Source of the DNA: Meandrina meandrites
Taxonomy: Eukaryota; Cnidaria; Anthozoa; Scleractinia; Meandrinidae
DNA length: 64,000 nt
Assembly (NCBI GenBank): GCA_963693305.1
Contig: OY855904.1
Location: 35,345,417-35,409,416 of the forward strand
Reading direction: 5' to 3'
The notes under the pieces were generated by a model that was given only the letters and a program-made list of their open reading frames with translations, was not told where the DNA came from and ran no database searches. This document shows, piece after piece, positions 13,701 to 25,700 of the stretch. Positions within the stretch are counted from its first letter, which is position 1, and every line of letters begins with the position of its first letter. Both the position numbers and the translations under genes were made by a program.

Positions 13701-16700
13701 ACGTTCTCGCTCATGTACCAACCCACCCGCGGCCCATGGTGGTAATTCTTGTGTGGGTCTGAAGGAAATGACTCAGGACTGCAATAACGATGTGTTCTGT
13801 CCAGGTAGAAAATCATCGGTTTCAAGTTTATAAAAGGAAGGCATGCTTTATTTGTCAAGTCACCAGCGTAACGGAATATCAATGAGCTCTCGATCCGAAA
13901 TTTTTCCAAAGTAGCGCTAAAAGAATAAAAACAGTTCATGGTAAAAGAAAAATAACTAAGTCACCTCATTTTCACAGCAATTATTCTAACCGTCTAACTG
14001 TCGCTAAATCATAGCATATCTTCTCAAAAGCAACGCCTAAACAACGTCTGCAAAACATAATGTTTGAAATCTTCCATGTGACACAAGCCTCGATTTCATG
14101 TGACAATGATTGACACATTTTTCGCATTCTAATCATTCTTGGTGGAAAACCAGATTTTCAATTTCCGGTTCTTAACGTCCCTGTTGTAAAAGTGGCGCAC
14201 ACGCCTGATACGCAATCCGCTGGTCACTGTCAGGCCCGCAATATATGATGAACAATTTATTCAAGTGTGCTTCAAAAGAAATTTGATTTATAGCAGAGCT
14301 AGAGTTCCTAAAGAAATTGGATGGCGCGGAAAGTTGGAGGAATGAAGTTGATTAAGAGCAATTTTCGACTGAGTGTCAAAAGTAATCGGGAATTTCTTTG
14401 GTTTTGCAATACTACGTGTTTGGTCTCGAACCCAGTCCCCAAGCGGGTAACACAGCATTTCCCTTCCCCGAGAGGAGAGAATCAGACAACACATAACATC
14501 TCCCTACTTCCACGGAAGATTAAAGGCAAAATGTCAACGACACATGTGAAATACAAAAGCGTAAAAAATACATTTAACAGATTGCGAGCTTCAGGTACTT
14601 CCTATTTCGGATAAGCACAGAACCACGGTCAGTTTGGACAGCAAAGGTTCGGTTCGGTCTAATTCAATAACAGTCCCAAGAAGAGACCAATTTTTGTCCT
14701 TCCGGGAGCGTAACGCAACACGGGATCCTAGTTTTAGATGACGCAGTACTGTGGTATGTTTATCATAGTAGCATTTCTCCTTACTCTTTGCATGCATGAT
14801 TTTCTCTGTTGTGGTGGGAGTGAGAAAATCTTCTTTAGGATTTGGAACTCGAGGAAGAAAGTCATGTAATGTTCTTCCAAATAAATACTGAGCTGGACTT
14901 TTGCCGCAGGAAAGTGGAGTATTGCGGATTGCCAGCATACCTTTCCAAAAATTATCCTGCTTTATTGATCCACACTTCTTAGTAGCTTTTTGACGTTCTT
15001 GACAGCTGCCTCGGCTTTGCCACTTGACTGAGCATTTGTGGGAGATGACACAGTGTGTTTGAAACCCCACTCTTGTGAGAAATCTTCAAACGCCTTACAT
15101 GTTAACTGAGAGCCACCGTCAGAGACGACTTCCTCATTGGTTCCAAAGCGTGAAAGGTTTTCTTTAGCCCCTTAATCACTAATGGGGCGTTACTGTTCTT
15201 CTTTAGATCGTGTACTTCAGTGAAAAAGGAGAAATAGTCGGTCGTAATGAGATACTCGTTCCCATTGAGGCTAAAAAGCTAGCTTCTTTCAAGGTCTTGT
15301 TGGTATTGGTATCTGCCCAAGTGGCTAGTAAGAATTTACTGGTAGGTTTTTCAGGCACTGGTGACATCGCTTCGCCATGTTTTCACTTTCCCGATCCATG
15401 CCAGGCCAACACATGGAGGCGCGAGCACGACGGCGGGTTTTGTCAACACCTTGATGTCCTTCGTGCAAGATGAAGAGCATCTTCTTTTGCAGAGACCAGG
15501 GGATGACAGTTCGCCCATTCATAAAGAGGAGGGAACTGCCAATGGTTGGCGCAACAAGGTAGTGGTTGTGACGGATGGTCCTAAAAGGTTTTGCACCTGC
15601 TGCTACTTCTTGTAGGGAGTCAGGAAATCCACACTTGATGTACTGTATAACATGAGAGACCTGAGGGTCTGACTGCTGGGCTTGTAAAACTTCATGAAGC
15701 TGCACGTCTTCTATTAACTTATCAGAAAAGTGAATGTTCAGGGCTGCTTCAGTGATGGCTGATCCACAGGAAAACGAGAAAGAGCATCTGCTGCCAAATG
15801 GGCCTTCCCCTTTACCCATTCTGCAGTGAAAGAATATGGCAGCATCTTCATCATAAGTTGCTGGAGTCTGGGGTTCTCAACATCTGCAATTCCCATGGAA
15901 TTCAGTATTGGGAAAAGAGGCTGATGGTCAGTAAGGAGGGTGAAGTGTGGTAGACCCTGGACAAACATGTTTCACTTCTTCATTGCCCAGCAAGCACTAA
16001 GAACCTCAAGTTCTATCATGGCATAGCGGCTTTCTGCAAGAGTCAAGAAACGTGAACCTGCCTGTACCGGTTTCCAGATTTTCTACCATTTGAAGAAGGA
16101 CAAACCCCAGTCCCTTGAAACGCGCTGCATCAGAAGCAAGAAGGGTTGGTCGGTTACCAGTGAAGTATGTTAACACAGGAGTGGAAGGCAGGCGAGATTT
16201 TGCTTCCACGAAGGCATGGTCATGTTCAGGCAACCACTGGAATACGGGTGCGCTTCTACAGAATAACCAGACGTGGCGCATAGATCAGGATATCATCAAT
16301 AATTTTTGAGAACTCCTTCTAGGCCAGCAATGACCTTTTTTTTTTTTTTGTATTTTATTTGTTTTTTCTCTTAATTTTACATGCACAGGTGTTACACTAC
16401 ACGACACTACATTACACTACATTACAAATATGCTGACAAAAGAAAACCTGACTAAATAATTACAAGGTTTCAGAGAGCTACTGTTCTACTAGATGAAGAA
16501 AAGGATTCCATTTATTATAATGAAGCTGTAATTTGTTATTTTTTTTAGCTATATGACGTTCGATTTGAATGTTTTTCTTATTTTTTCGATTAATAATGTA
16601 AGTGAGAGGGAAGTCTTGTTTAGTTTTGTGCGATAGATAAAGTGTTTGCTTTCTAGGAAAATATAATTTAGTAGAATTTCATTACTGACTATGTCAAGCA

Positions 16701-19700
16701 CCCCAAATAGAATATCTCTAATATTAAACGACCTACATATCATGCCCTGAGAGTTTGACAAGAGGTTTACCTCTTCCCAGAAAGCACGAACTTTTGAGCA
16801 GTAGAAAAAGAAGTGTTCTAAAGTTTCAGGCTCAGTTTCGCAGAAATAACACAAAGGAGAGTCGGTTTTCCTAAATTTGTAAAGCATATCGTTTGTAGAT
16901 ATTATTCTGTTGAGTAATTTATATTGGAATTCTCGTAGTTTTGTGTAAAGAGTTATCTTAAAAGGCAGTAGGTAGATCTTCTCCCAGTCAAGGCGAAAGG
17001 TGTCTGTATTAAAAAGTTTATCATATTTCTTCATAGCAGTCGGCTTGCTGGATAACTTAGTCACAAAACTTTGATACAACGATTTTGAATGCAGATTGTC
17101 AAGGGTGTGTTTCTTTCCTTCTAAGCGAAAATAAAACTCGCTTGGAGATTGCCTTTGTGTGTTTGCGAAGATAAAGATCTTATTCCTTTTTAGTTGCCCG
17201 CGCCAATCTTGAGGTAGAGCGTTGAAGAGACGGAAGATAAAAAAGTGATCGACTGGCGAGAGAGATGAACGCCATGGCTCCTTGTCCAATTTGAACTCGC
17301 CCCTTTCGTCGTAGAGGTCGCCAATCTTAACTAGTCCGGCTTCAAGTAGCTTTTTATTGTAAACTGATCTAGACTCAATACATATAAACTTGTTGTTCCA
17401 TAAGACTTGATTTGTTATCTCTGAAAGCGAGGAAGGGTTAAACTCATTTTGAGAGGTCCAGACCAGGAGGCATTCTTTGTAAAAATCTGGGAGATCTACT
17501 GGTAATTTTGTATAATCAAAATTGCAGTGGAACAATAATTTGCCTCCGACCCTTTTAAGGTAGAAGTCCAGAAAAAACTTCCAACCAGCTGGGTTGGAAC
17601 TCAGGTATTTCTTAATACAAAGTACTCTTTGCGCGCTAATCATGGACTCTACATCAGGCATTTTCAAACCTCCTTCATCATAGGGGTTTATAAGTGCCGT
17701 ACGCTTGATTTTGTCCTTTCCTTTCCAAATAAACGAGTATAATAATTTATTGATTCTTTTAATGAAATCTTTTTTGGTTGAGATTAGAGAAGCCCGGTAT
17801 AAAATCTTTGGTATAGCGAATGACTTGATTACTTGAATTTTTCCAAACAATGTGAGACCTCTCCAACTCCAGCCTTTTAAAGATTATCTTAAAGATTTCT
17901 CGATGGTTTCAAAATTCATTTTCCAGAAAAGCGAATAATTATGAGTAAAATGAACGCCAAGGATTTTAATAACCTTGCTTATTTCCTTTACACCTAGGTC
18001 CGAACTTTTCATTTCCATGTTTCCAAGCAGGAGAATTTCTGTTTTATCGTGATTTATGCAAAGGCCAGAATAAGTGCTAAATATATAACTTAATTGTATT
18101 AAATAGGGCAAGGTGTGATTGTTTATCATGAACAAATGATGTCATGTCATCTGCAAATATGACTAGTTTCAGTTCGTTTCCATCTACCATAATGCCTCTA
18201 ATTTGATCGTTGTTGCGGACAGAGATTGCGAGTAATTCAAGTACTATTATAAAAAGCGATGGTGATAGTGGGTCGCCCTGGCGGACACCCCGTTTGAGAT
18301 TAAAAAAAGGAGTCGAAAATCCGTTATTTGTTACACAACTCGATATGTTCTTATAAAACATTGTTATCCATGCTATGAAAGATGCACCAAAACCGAAAGT
18401 TTCCAGAGATTTAAGGAGAAAATTCCAATTAACCGAATCAAAGGCTTTTTCAAAGTCAATCGCCGTCATAATACCGTGGTAGCCTCTTTGTTTTGTAAAG
18501 TCCATAACATCGCTTATTGTGCGAACAGCGTCGAAAATGGTCCTTCCCTTAACGAAAGCATTCTGATCGTAGTGAATTATATGTGGTAACACGTCCTCAA
18601 GCCTTTTAGCAATGGCTTTTGATCCAATTTTAACATCTACATTAACGAGAGATATCGGTCTCCAATTTTTAATAGATCTCCTATCTTTGTCCTTTTTCTC
18701 TATTAAAGTTATTACTGCTTGTTTCTGCGTGTTAGATAATTCTCCATGAAAATAAGCGTAATTTAACGAATCAACAAGAAACGTGCCAATTTCTGGCCAA
18801 AAATATTTGTAAAATTCTATTGTGAGCCCGTCGTTCCCAGGGGTTTTATTGTTTTCAAATGTAGCTAGGACCTTAAAACATTCTGAATATGTCAACTGAC
18901 CTTCACATGAATCACGCTTGTTTTCACTTAACTTAGGAATGGGAGAAAAGTTCCCTAGGAAAGGACAGGTGGATGAGTCGATTTGTCTCACTGATTTTTC
19001 ATCATAAAGGTCCGAATAAAAAGTGTGAATTTCATTTAGAATAACGTTTGGATCTGTAGACTCTTTTCCATTTGCTTGGATTAATTTTCTTATACAGCTT
19101 TTCTTTTTATTATTATTTTCTAAATTCAGAAAATACTTGCTATTTCTTTCTCCTTGTTCGAACCATGTTGCCTGGGAACGGATGATCGAGCCTTTTATAA
19201 TGTAGTCATATTCCCTTTCATACTCCGCCTTAACCGCTTCAAGATTAACAAGATTTTCATCTGTCGGCGATTCTGCTATTTTCTCTTCGCATATTTTAAG
19301 CTTACTTTCAATCGTTTGGAGTTTTTCGCGCCTTTCTTTTGCTTTTAATTTGCTATACGAAATACTTTCTTGACGAGTTTTATATTTCATCCAGTCCCAT
19401 TTAACTCTAATGTCATCACAGAAATCGATTTCTTCGAGCCAAGTTGGAAATTTGTCTCGCAAGTTTTGGACGAAGACAGGGTCGTCCAAGAGGCTGTTAT
19501 TAAACTTCCAAAAGGACGGACCACGTGGTTGATCGTCTAGGCTATCGATTTCAAGCGTAATTGCCAAGTGATCAGTTTTGATAGCAGACACGATATCGAT
19601 TTTAACTACATCTTCCTGTAGAGTATCGCTTATTAACCAATAATCGAGGCGTCTTTGAATGATTGGGCTTTTCTGTCTCCATGTGAATTTTTTATTGTCC

Positions 19701-22700
19701 GGGTTCCGGATTCTCCAGATGTCAACCAAATCGTTTTCCATCATGATATTTTCTAAAAACTTAACAGATTCCTTTAACACTGGGTTTCCTCCCGAGCAAT
19801 CAAGAGCTGGATCCAAAGTTACGTTGAAATCCCCCCCTAAAAGAATTTTGCAATCAGGCGCACTTGGTTCGTCTTCGGCAATGAGATCGGACAGTGTTTG
19901 GAAAAACAAGGACTGCTTTGTAGTAATATTTGGTGCGTAGACATTAATTAAGAGGAAGGTGACGTCCTGAATATTTGCCTTCAAAATGAGATACCTCCCT
20001 TCCTCGTCAGACCGGAGTGATTTTAGTTCAAAATCGAAACCCTTGCGTATTAGAATGGCGACCCCACGACTATGACTAGATCCGTGAGCAAAATAAATTT
20101 CTCCAGGCCACTGACTTTTCCACAAGTTTTCAGTCTCTTCTGTGCTATAGGTTTCTTGTAAGAAACATATATCAGAGTTTTGCTTCATTAACCAGTTAAA
20201 CACAGACTTCCTTTTTTCAAACGTACGAATACCTCGAACGTTTAGCGATATAGATTTAAGCTTTAGATTATTACGATCCATAATAGAAATATGATATACG
20301 GATGAATTGCATTAATAAGAAAGCAGGGCAGTAGCTGCCGCTCCCATAAGAGTTGGGTGTCAGATAAGTCAACATATTTTTAGACAATAAAACACACGCT
20401 ACATAGAACAAAAATATAGAGTATTTAAACGTAGCCAGTGAAATAGAACTGTTAAGCGCTACGCTGGAATGGGACCGTCCCATGGGTGTACAAACTTCGC
20501 GTTATGTAAATATTTGTAAGAGGAAAAAAAAAAACGAGAAGAAAATAGAGAAACTTTCATGAGCTCTTGACGGTTTTAAAAACAAAAAGAAAATATATAC
20601 TAAAGTTCCTTTAAAATTATACAAGGAATTGCTTACCATAAACTACACGCATTATAGTCCATCAGCTAGGGAGGTTGTATGGCTCACTTACGGGGAACAA
20701 ACGAAACTTGTATAATCTTATTCTTTGACTATTAAGCATCATAAAAATGTATGATAGCAATGATAGAACGGTAGCTTTCACTTTGTAAATCGAATTTTGA
20801 ATTTCCCCTCGCACCCTCCTTTTCGCCGCCATCTTGATGCACATGATGCTTTGGCTAGATGTGTATTTGGAATAATACGTATTTGAGAAATTTTTTTCAG
20901 CCGCATTGACAGTTATTCAAGGTATAATGAGATCATAAATGACGTCACAGTGACCGCCATTTTGTTTTCTGCTTTGTGTTTTCAACCGCCATGTCAATCA
21001 TTGAATTACTATTAAGGCGCTTTACATCAAAAAGCTAGAAAAAACATGCTTAAAGCTATTGCTTAAGTCTTTTACTATATTTAGTTAAGGATAATGAGTC
21101 ATGAATCAATAAATCGCAAATACTCGTTTGAGTATACAGAAGCTGCATGATCATATAATGTCCTTCATCACTGCTGTCACTTGCATATGGGGTCTATAAC
21201 ATAAACAAACGTTTTGAAAGATGAAACATTCAGCATGCCGCAAGCGTGGCACAAAGAAAATATCTGAGTCCCCGACGGGAATTGAACCCATGACCTCCCA
21301 AACACCGGGCAGGCGCTCTATCCACTGAGCTACGAGAAAAACGTTCCTTCGTACTCTTCAGTAACGAGTTGCAGAAAGCGTTGTACAACTAGTGTCCTGC
21401 AAGAAGGATCTTGCTATATCAAACCTCAAGAAAGACACATAAAAGGTAATAACTTTCTTTCTGAGCTCCCCAACGGGAGGCGAACCCATGACCTTCCAGA
21501 ATACCGGTTGGACGCTCTAACCACTGAGCTATAGGGGACTCATAGTGAGCGAGGTCTTTCGACATTCTTGATCGATACCTCTCAATACACGTCGAACACT
21601 ATGTCTACGCGCCTGCTGCCAGTGCTTGTTACCAACTCAAACCCTCCCTCGGCGAGCACATGGATCGTAGGTCCAGAGGGGATCTTTAACTTCTGCAAGG
21701 CTGCCATTCCATCGAAAACGCTGGTTACGTTCTCTGAGCATTTCTCAGTGACTATGATGCGTCACTCTAGATGTTGGGAGAGTTTGGCTTTGCTTGTCTT
21801 TCAACTTTCAAGGGAGTCCATGAGGATCGGCTAGAAACCAGGAAAGAGAACCGAGAGGATAGGGGAAAACAATTTTCATGTCAATGTGGTGAAATGTCTG
21901 AGAACTGAGTGTCATCCGAGCAATACATCGCGGTCCATACTAAGAGGAGGTACTAAATCCTGCTGACGGCGAACCTTACCACAGCCTTCAGATCCTTAAA
22001 CGACTTCAGCGTGGCTTCCTTCAATGTATCAAAGTAACCTGAACAGGGATGGTGCGTCTTGTTTTCATAGATTGGTGAATACATTCTAGCGATCTTGAGC
22101 AGATCCTCCAGCTTTCCGTCAGCTTTGATGTCTTCTTTAATGCGTGCGGGAGCCAACTCCTTATGGATGTAAGTCTGGGATGAAGTAATCAATAGGTAAT
22201 AGGAAAATGCTTGTGAAGAAACTTGTTATACACACCACGCTTTGTGTCATTGAGCACCCATCTCTGAGTTGAGGCAAAATTAGCGCGAAACCCGATGTAG
22301 CCTTCTCCCATATTGCAGTACACTCACGGTCCCCCACTGGAAAGGAGAACTACTAGTAGCCTTTGTTGAAGGCTGTGTACACCTCCGGCATTCTGACAGA
22401 TAGGTGAAACATGTCGTCCAGGAATGGGATGATATAGAGCACGTAGTTTTGGTGATCATACGCAAATGCACGACGGCCAGAACCTTCCTAAGCTTACGCC
22501 TCTCTCCTTCATTTCCAGTACACAGAAATGGAACTGCTCTCCTGCAAACTCGCGAACTCATGGTTGTTCATCACTTGCTCAAGCTCTTCTCGGTTCAGTT
22601 CTAGTTTCCGTGGTTCCAAGTTCAAGAAGAAATGTCTCTGCACTGCGTTTCATGAATCCGAACAACCGCATATAATGCAATCGTCCGCCTTTGATCGTGG

Positions 22701-25700
22701 TGGAGAGGAAACACCTTTGAACCGGGGCAGAAAGCTATTGAATGTCTGTGGGAACTCATATTTTGGAAATGTGGGTGGGGGTAGCTAGAAAACAGGCAAT
22801 TTTTTTTGAGGGGGCTGTATTCAGCACACTTGTAATGTGTACATACAACTTATCTACCTGGGCCCAGTTGTTCAAAGTGTGGATACTGCTATCCACCGGA
22901 TAAATCACTATCCAGTGAATAAGTGTTGGCAAAACAAACTAAGTTATCCACTGGATAGTGTTATCCATCCTTTGAACAACCGAGCCCTGCTCTGTTTTCT
23001 GAAATAACTTTGAAAATGTTTTTAGTGAAAGCTGGTCATACTGTGACCAATAATCGGGCGCTGTGATGTCTCATATGACGCCACGTAGTTATAATTCAAG
23101 CACCAGAATAAACAGAAATCATGTTTGTAGTTCCAGTTCATTCTAAATTTGCGTTTGAAACGTGATTCGTCCACTTTTAAAAGAGTACAAGCAATTTTGT
23201 AGGCTTCCCCAAAATCCAAGATGGCGGCCAAAAGGAGAGTTTGAAGGGGCAAATTTAAAATTCGATTTACTAAGTGAAAGCTACCGTTCTATCCTTGCTA
23301 TCATACATTTTTAATACTCAAAGATGCTTAATACTCAAAGATTAAGATGAGACATGTTTCGGCTGTTCCCCTCAAGTGAGCCATAAACCCAAATTTTCGG
23401 ATCTCAGCTGATGGACTATTTTAATAGAGAGTCAGGTTCAACTGCAGACTCTTTTAAGAGTCTGCAGTTGAACTTGACTCTCCCATTTAAAGTGCGTTTA
23501 TCGATCACTTCTTTGGGTAGGTCTGGCCCAATTCCCAGGCCAGACTCTTCCTCCAAGCAAGAACGGCGGGAGAAGACTGCTTCGCGGTCGGTATATCGTA
23601 GAAAACGGGCAATTATAGCTCTTGGCTTGGCTTGGGTAAAGCCTCTCTTTCCCACTCTGTGGACCCTCTGAAATTCAATGGACCGAGCATTGCTCATTTT
23701 GAGCTATAAAGTGTTTCTTTAGTGTCTTCTTCGGTGACTTCTTCCCGAATTCCATAGAAGCGCAAGTTTTCTCGGCGCTGATACACTTCATAATTTAAAA
23801 GTTGCAAGCGTAGCTTATTCAAATCTTCGTCATGCTTTTTGTTTGATTTTTCTAGTTTTGCTTTCCCATCTTCTACGTCCTTGTTTAAGCTGATCACACT
23901 GGCCTTGAGCTCACGGGTTTCGGTGGTAACACTCTTCAGATCTTTTTCGACGCGTGAAAGATCTTTCTGTAGCCCTGCGACGGTTAGGTTTATCTTGTCG
24001 ACTGTACTTCGAAGTGTTTGGATTTCCGAAGCAATAAATTCTAACTTGTCAAGTTTACTGAGTATTTTATCCATCTTGTCGGTATCAACTTGCTCCTTTC
24101 CCATTGCTTGTAATCCTGGCAAAGTGCTGTTGTCGCTTTCTTCACACTGTACACACTCAACAATGGCGGACGCCTCGTGGGCCTCGTGTTGACACAGTTC
24201 CTCTTCTCCGTCTCTCAAGCGTTTGTTTTCGGGAGAAAAGCTTTCTTCCGAAGATGACTTTCTTTCTTTTCTTTTTGCACAGGACTGCAATTCCATAAAA
24301 ATGAGAAAAATACCGAGACTTAGGAACTTTCCGTCGAGAGCTTTCGGTTTTGCTCCTCACGACTCCATGTCCGACCCAGTCTCCAAGGTCAGCAATGACC
24401 TTGTCTATGCGGCGGTTGTACCATTCAGAGATGCTCTTATTCCAAATGCAGCTCGATTACACACATATCGACCAAATGGTGTAATAAAGCAGCTGAGTGG
24501 ACGTGATTCAGCATCAAGTGGAACTTGCCAGTTACCGTGACGGGCATCAAACTTGCAGAAGTATATAAGCTCCTCTTGAGGAGTACTGGTTACAGCTTCA
24601 AAAGTAGAGTTACTTAGATGATATTCTCGTTGAAGAAACTTTTTCAAATCGGTGAAGTCAATGCAAATTCTGAGTTCATCCGTGCCCTTTTTTCGGGCTA
24701 TTACGATGGGGTGACACCAGGGGCTTGGTTCTTCATGCGGTGAGACTACTCCAAGTTGCTCAATCTCCTAAAGTTGCTTCTTCAGTTGCTCCAAGTAAGG
24801 GATAAGAAATTTTCTTGCCTTTAACTGAGCACAAGGTGTAGCATTGCGTTTGAGATTGATCTTAAATGGTTCACCTGACATTGCAGGACGGACAGTTTCA
24901 TCAAAGATGTCTTCATAATTGCGTAAGAAAAATCAGAGTCTTCTGAGTTCTCAGTAATGGTCGGCTTTGAAGAGGTCCCAATCACATTAACTTGAGGATG
25001 CACTTCATCTGCCGCGTGGTGCATCCAATTCAAATTGGACAGCAGGTCATCATCCGAAGGTGTAGGGAAAAACTCCAAATTGCTGGTTTCAGAGTGTAGT
25101 TGGTCATGTATGGTGCTACAAGGTGAGGGCTGTTCAGTAGCTGCTTGCAGTGTCTTAACAGTTGAGGAAGAGAGTTTGACTTTTTCGGCCAAGAAAACAA
25201 TGGCCACTGGTCGTCTATGATACCAAGAGCTCGGCAGGCAGGAGTGTCCAAGACAACTCCATCCTCACCATGGATAATGTGAAACCATTGATTAGTTGAC
25301 AGGACTGGGTCCTCTGGGGGCCATAAAATCTTCAGGAGCACACGTGCTTCGACTTTAATGTTATGACCACCAGCAGCTTTAACAGAACCACACTCGAGCT
25401 TATAGTTCCATTGAGGAGTTTCGAAGTGAGTGACCCAGTCATAACCAACACAGTTTATATTGGCACCAGGATCAGCCATACAGTACTGAATCCAGTTGTG
25501 ATTTCCAAGAAGAAAAGCAGCATAGCTGCTTTTCCAGGAATAGCAGAATAGCAGAAAGGTTGATAAGGAAAGAGAAAGGTCTGCTAGGAATAGCATAAAG
25601 CAGAATAAAGAATAGCAGAAAGGTTGATAGTTTTAACAGATGCAGATTGACTTATTTGAGATTTTCCATCAGCTGAAATAAACTGAACGTAAGGATTTCC

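Larger units (their letters stand above)
11456..13804 (+). repeat. TSP1 exon/intron duplication block A
   Basis: Exons 11456, 12423, 13371 and 13631 and the introns between them match block B (13631-27483 minus transposons) at nucleotide level. Examples: the intron after 11629 and the intron after 13804 share TATAAAAGGAAGGCA and GCGTAACGGAATATCAATGA; the introns after 12596 and 26336 share GAAAACAAATGTT and CACGACAACAAACTCCTC; the upstream flanks share GGCGCGGAAAGTTGGAGG. Intron conservation shows recent segmental duplication, not only ancient domain repetition. Confidence 0.85.
20655..23418. mobile_element. 2.8-kb DNA transposon with ~180-bp inverted termini
   Basis: The left end TAGTCCATCAGCT (20655) and the right end, complemented from 23418, share about 180 bp at roughly 80% identity, including ATGTATGATAGCAA and GAACGGTAGCTTTCACTT and ending near the CCGCCATCTTG block. 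It sits between ORF1 and ORF2 of the LINE. I could not find a clear target duplication or a transposase, so the superfamily is unassigned. The interior contains two tRNA-like segments, degenerate protein-coding remnants and a nested MITE. Confidence 0.8.
16338..24389 (-). mobile_element. L1-like non-LTR retrotransposon (LINE), itself interrupted
   Basis: Minus-strand LINE bounded by a 13-bp target duplication, with a poly(A) tail read as the T-run at 16336-16349. The order is ORF1 (24296 to 23416), a DNA transposon insert (23418 to 20655), about 370 bp, then ORF2 (20281 to 16549) and a 200-bp 3' UTR with ACTACATTAC-like repeats. Without the insert it is about 5.3 kb, so it may be near full length; only about 93 bp precede ORF1. 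Both ORFs are damaged. Confidence 0.9.

Noticed and set aside
21262..21542. Two genuine tRNA genes
   Set aside because: Both have A and B boxes, but they occur as a pair inside a transposon and resemble dispersed tRNA-derived repeats; cloverleaf pairing in the anticodon arm is poor.
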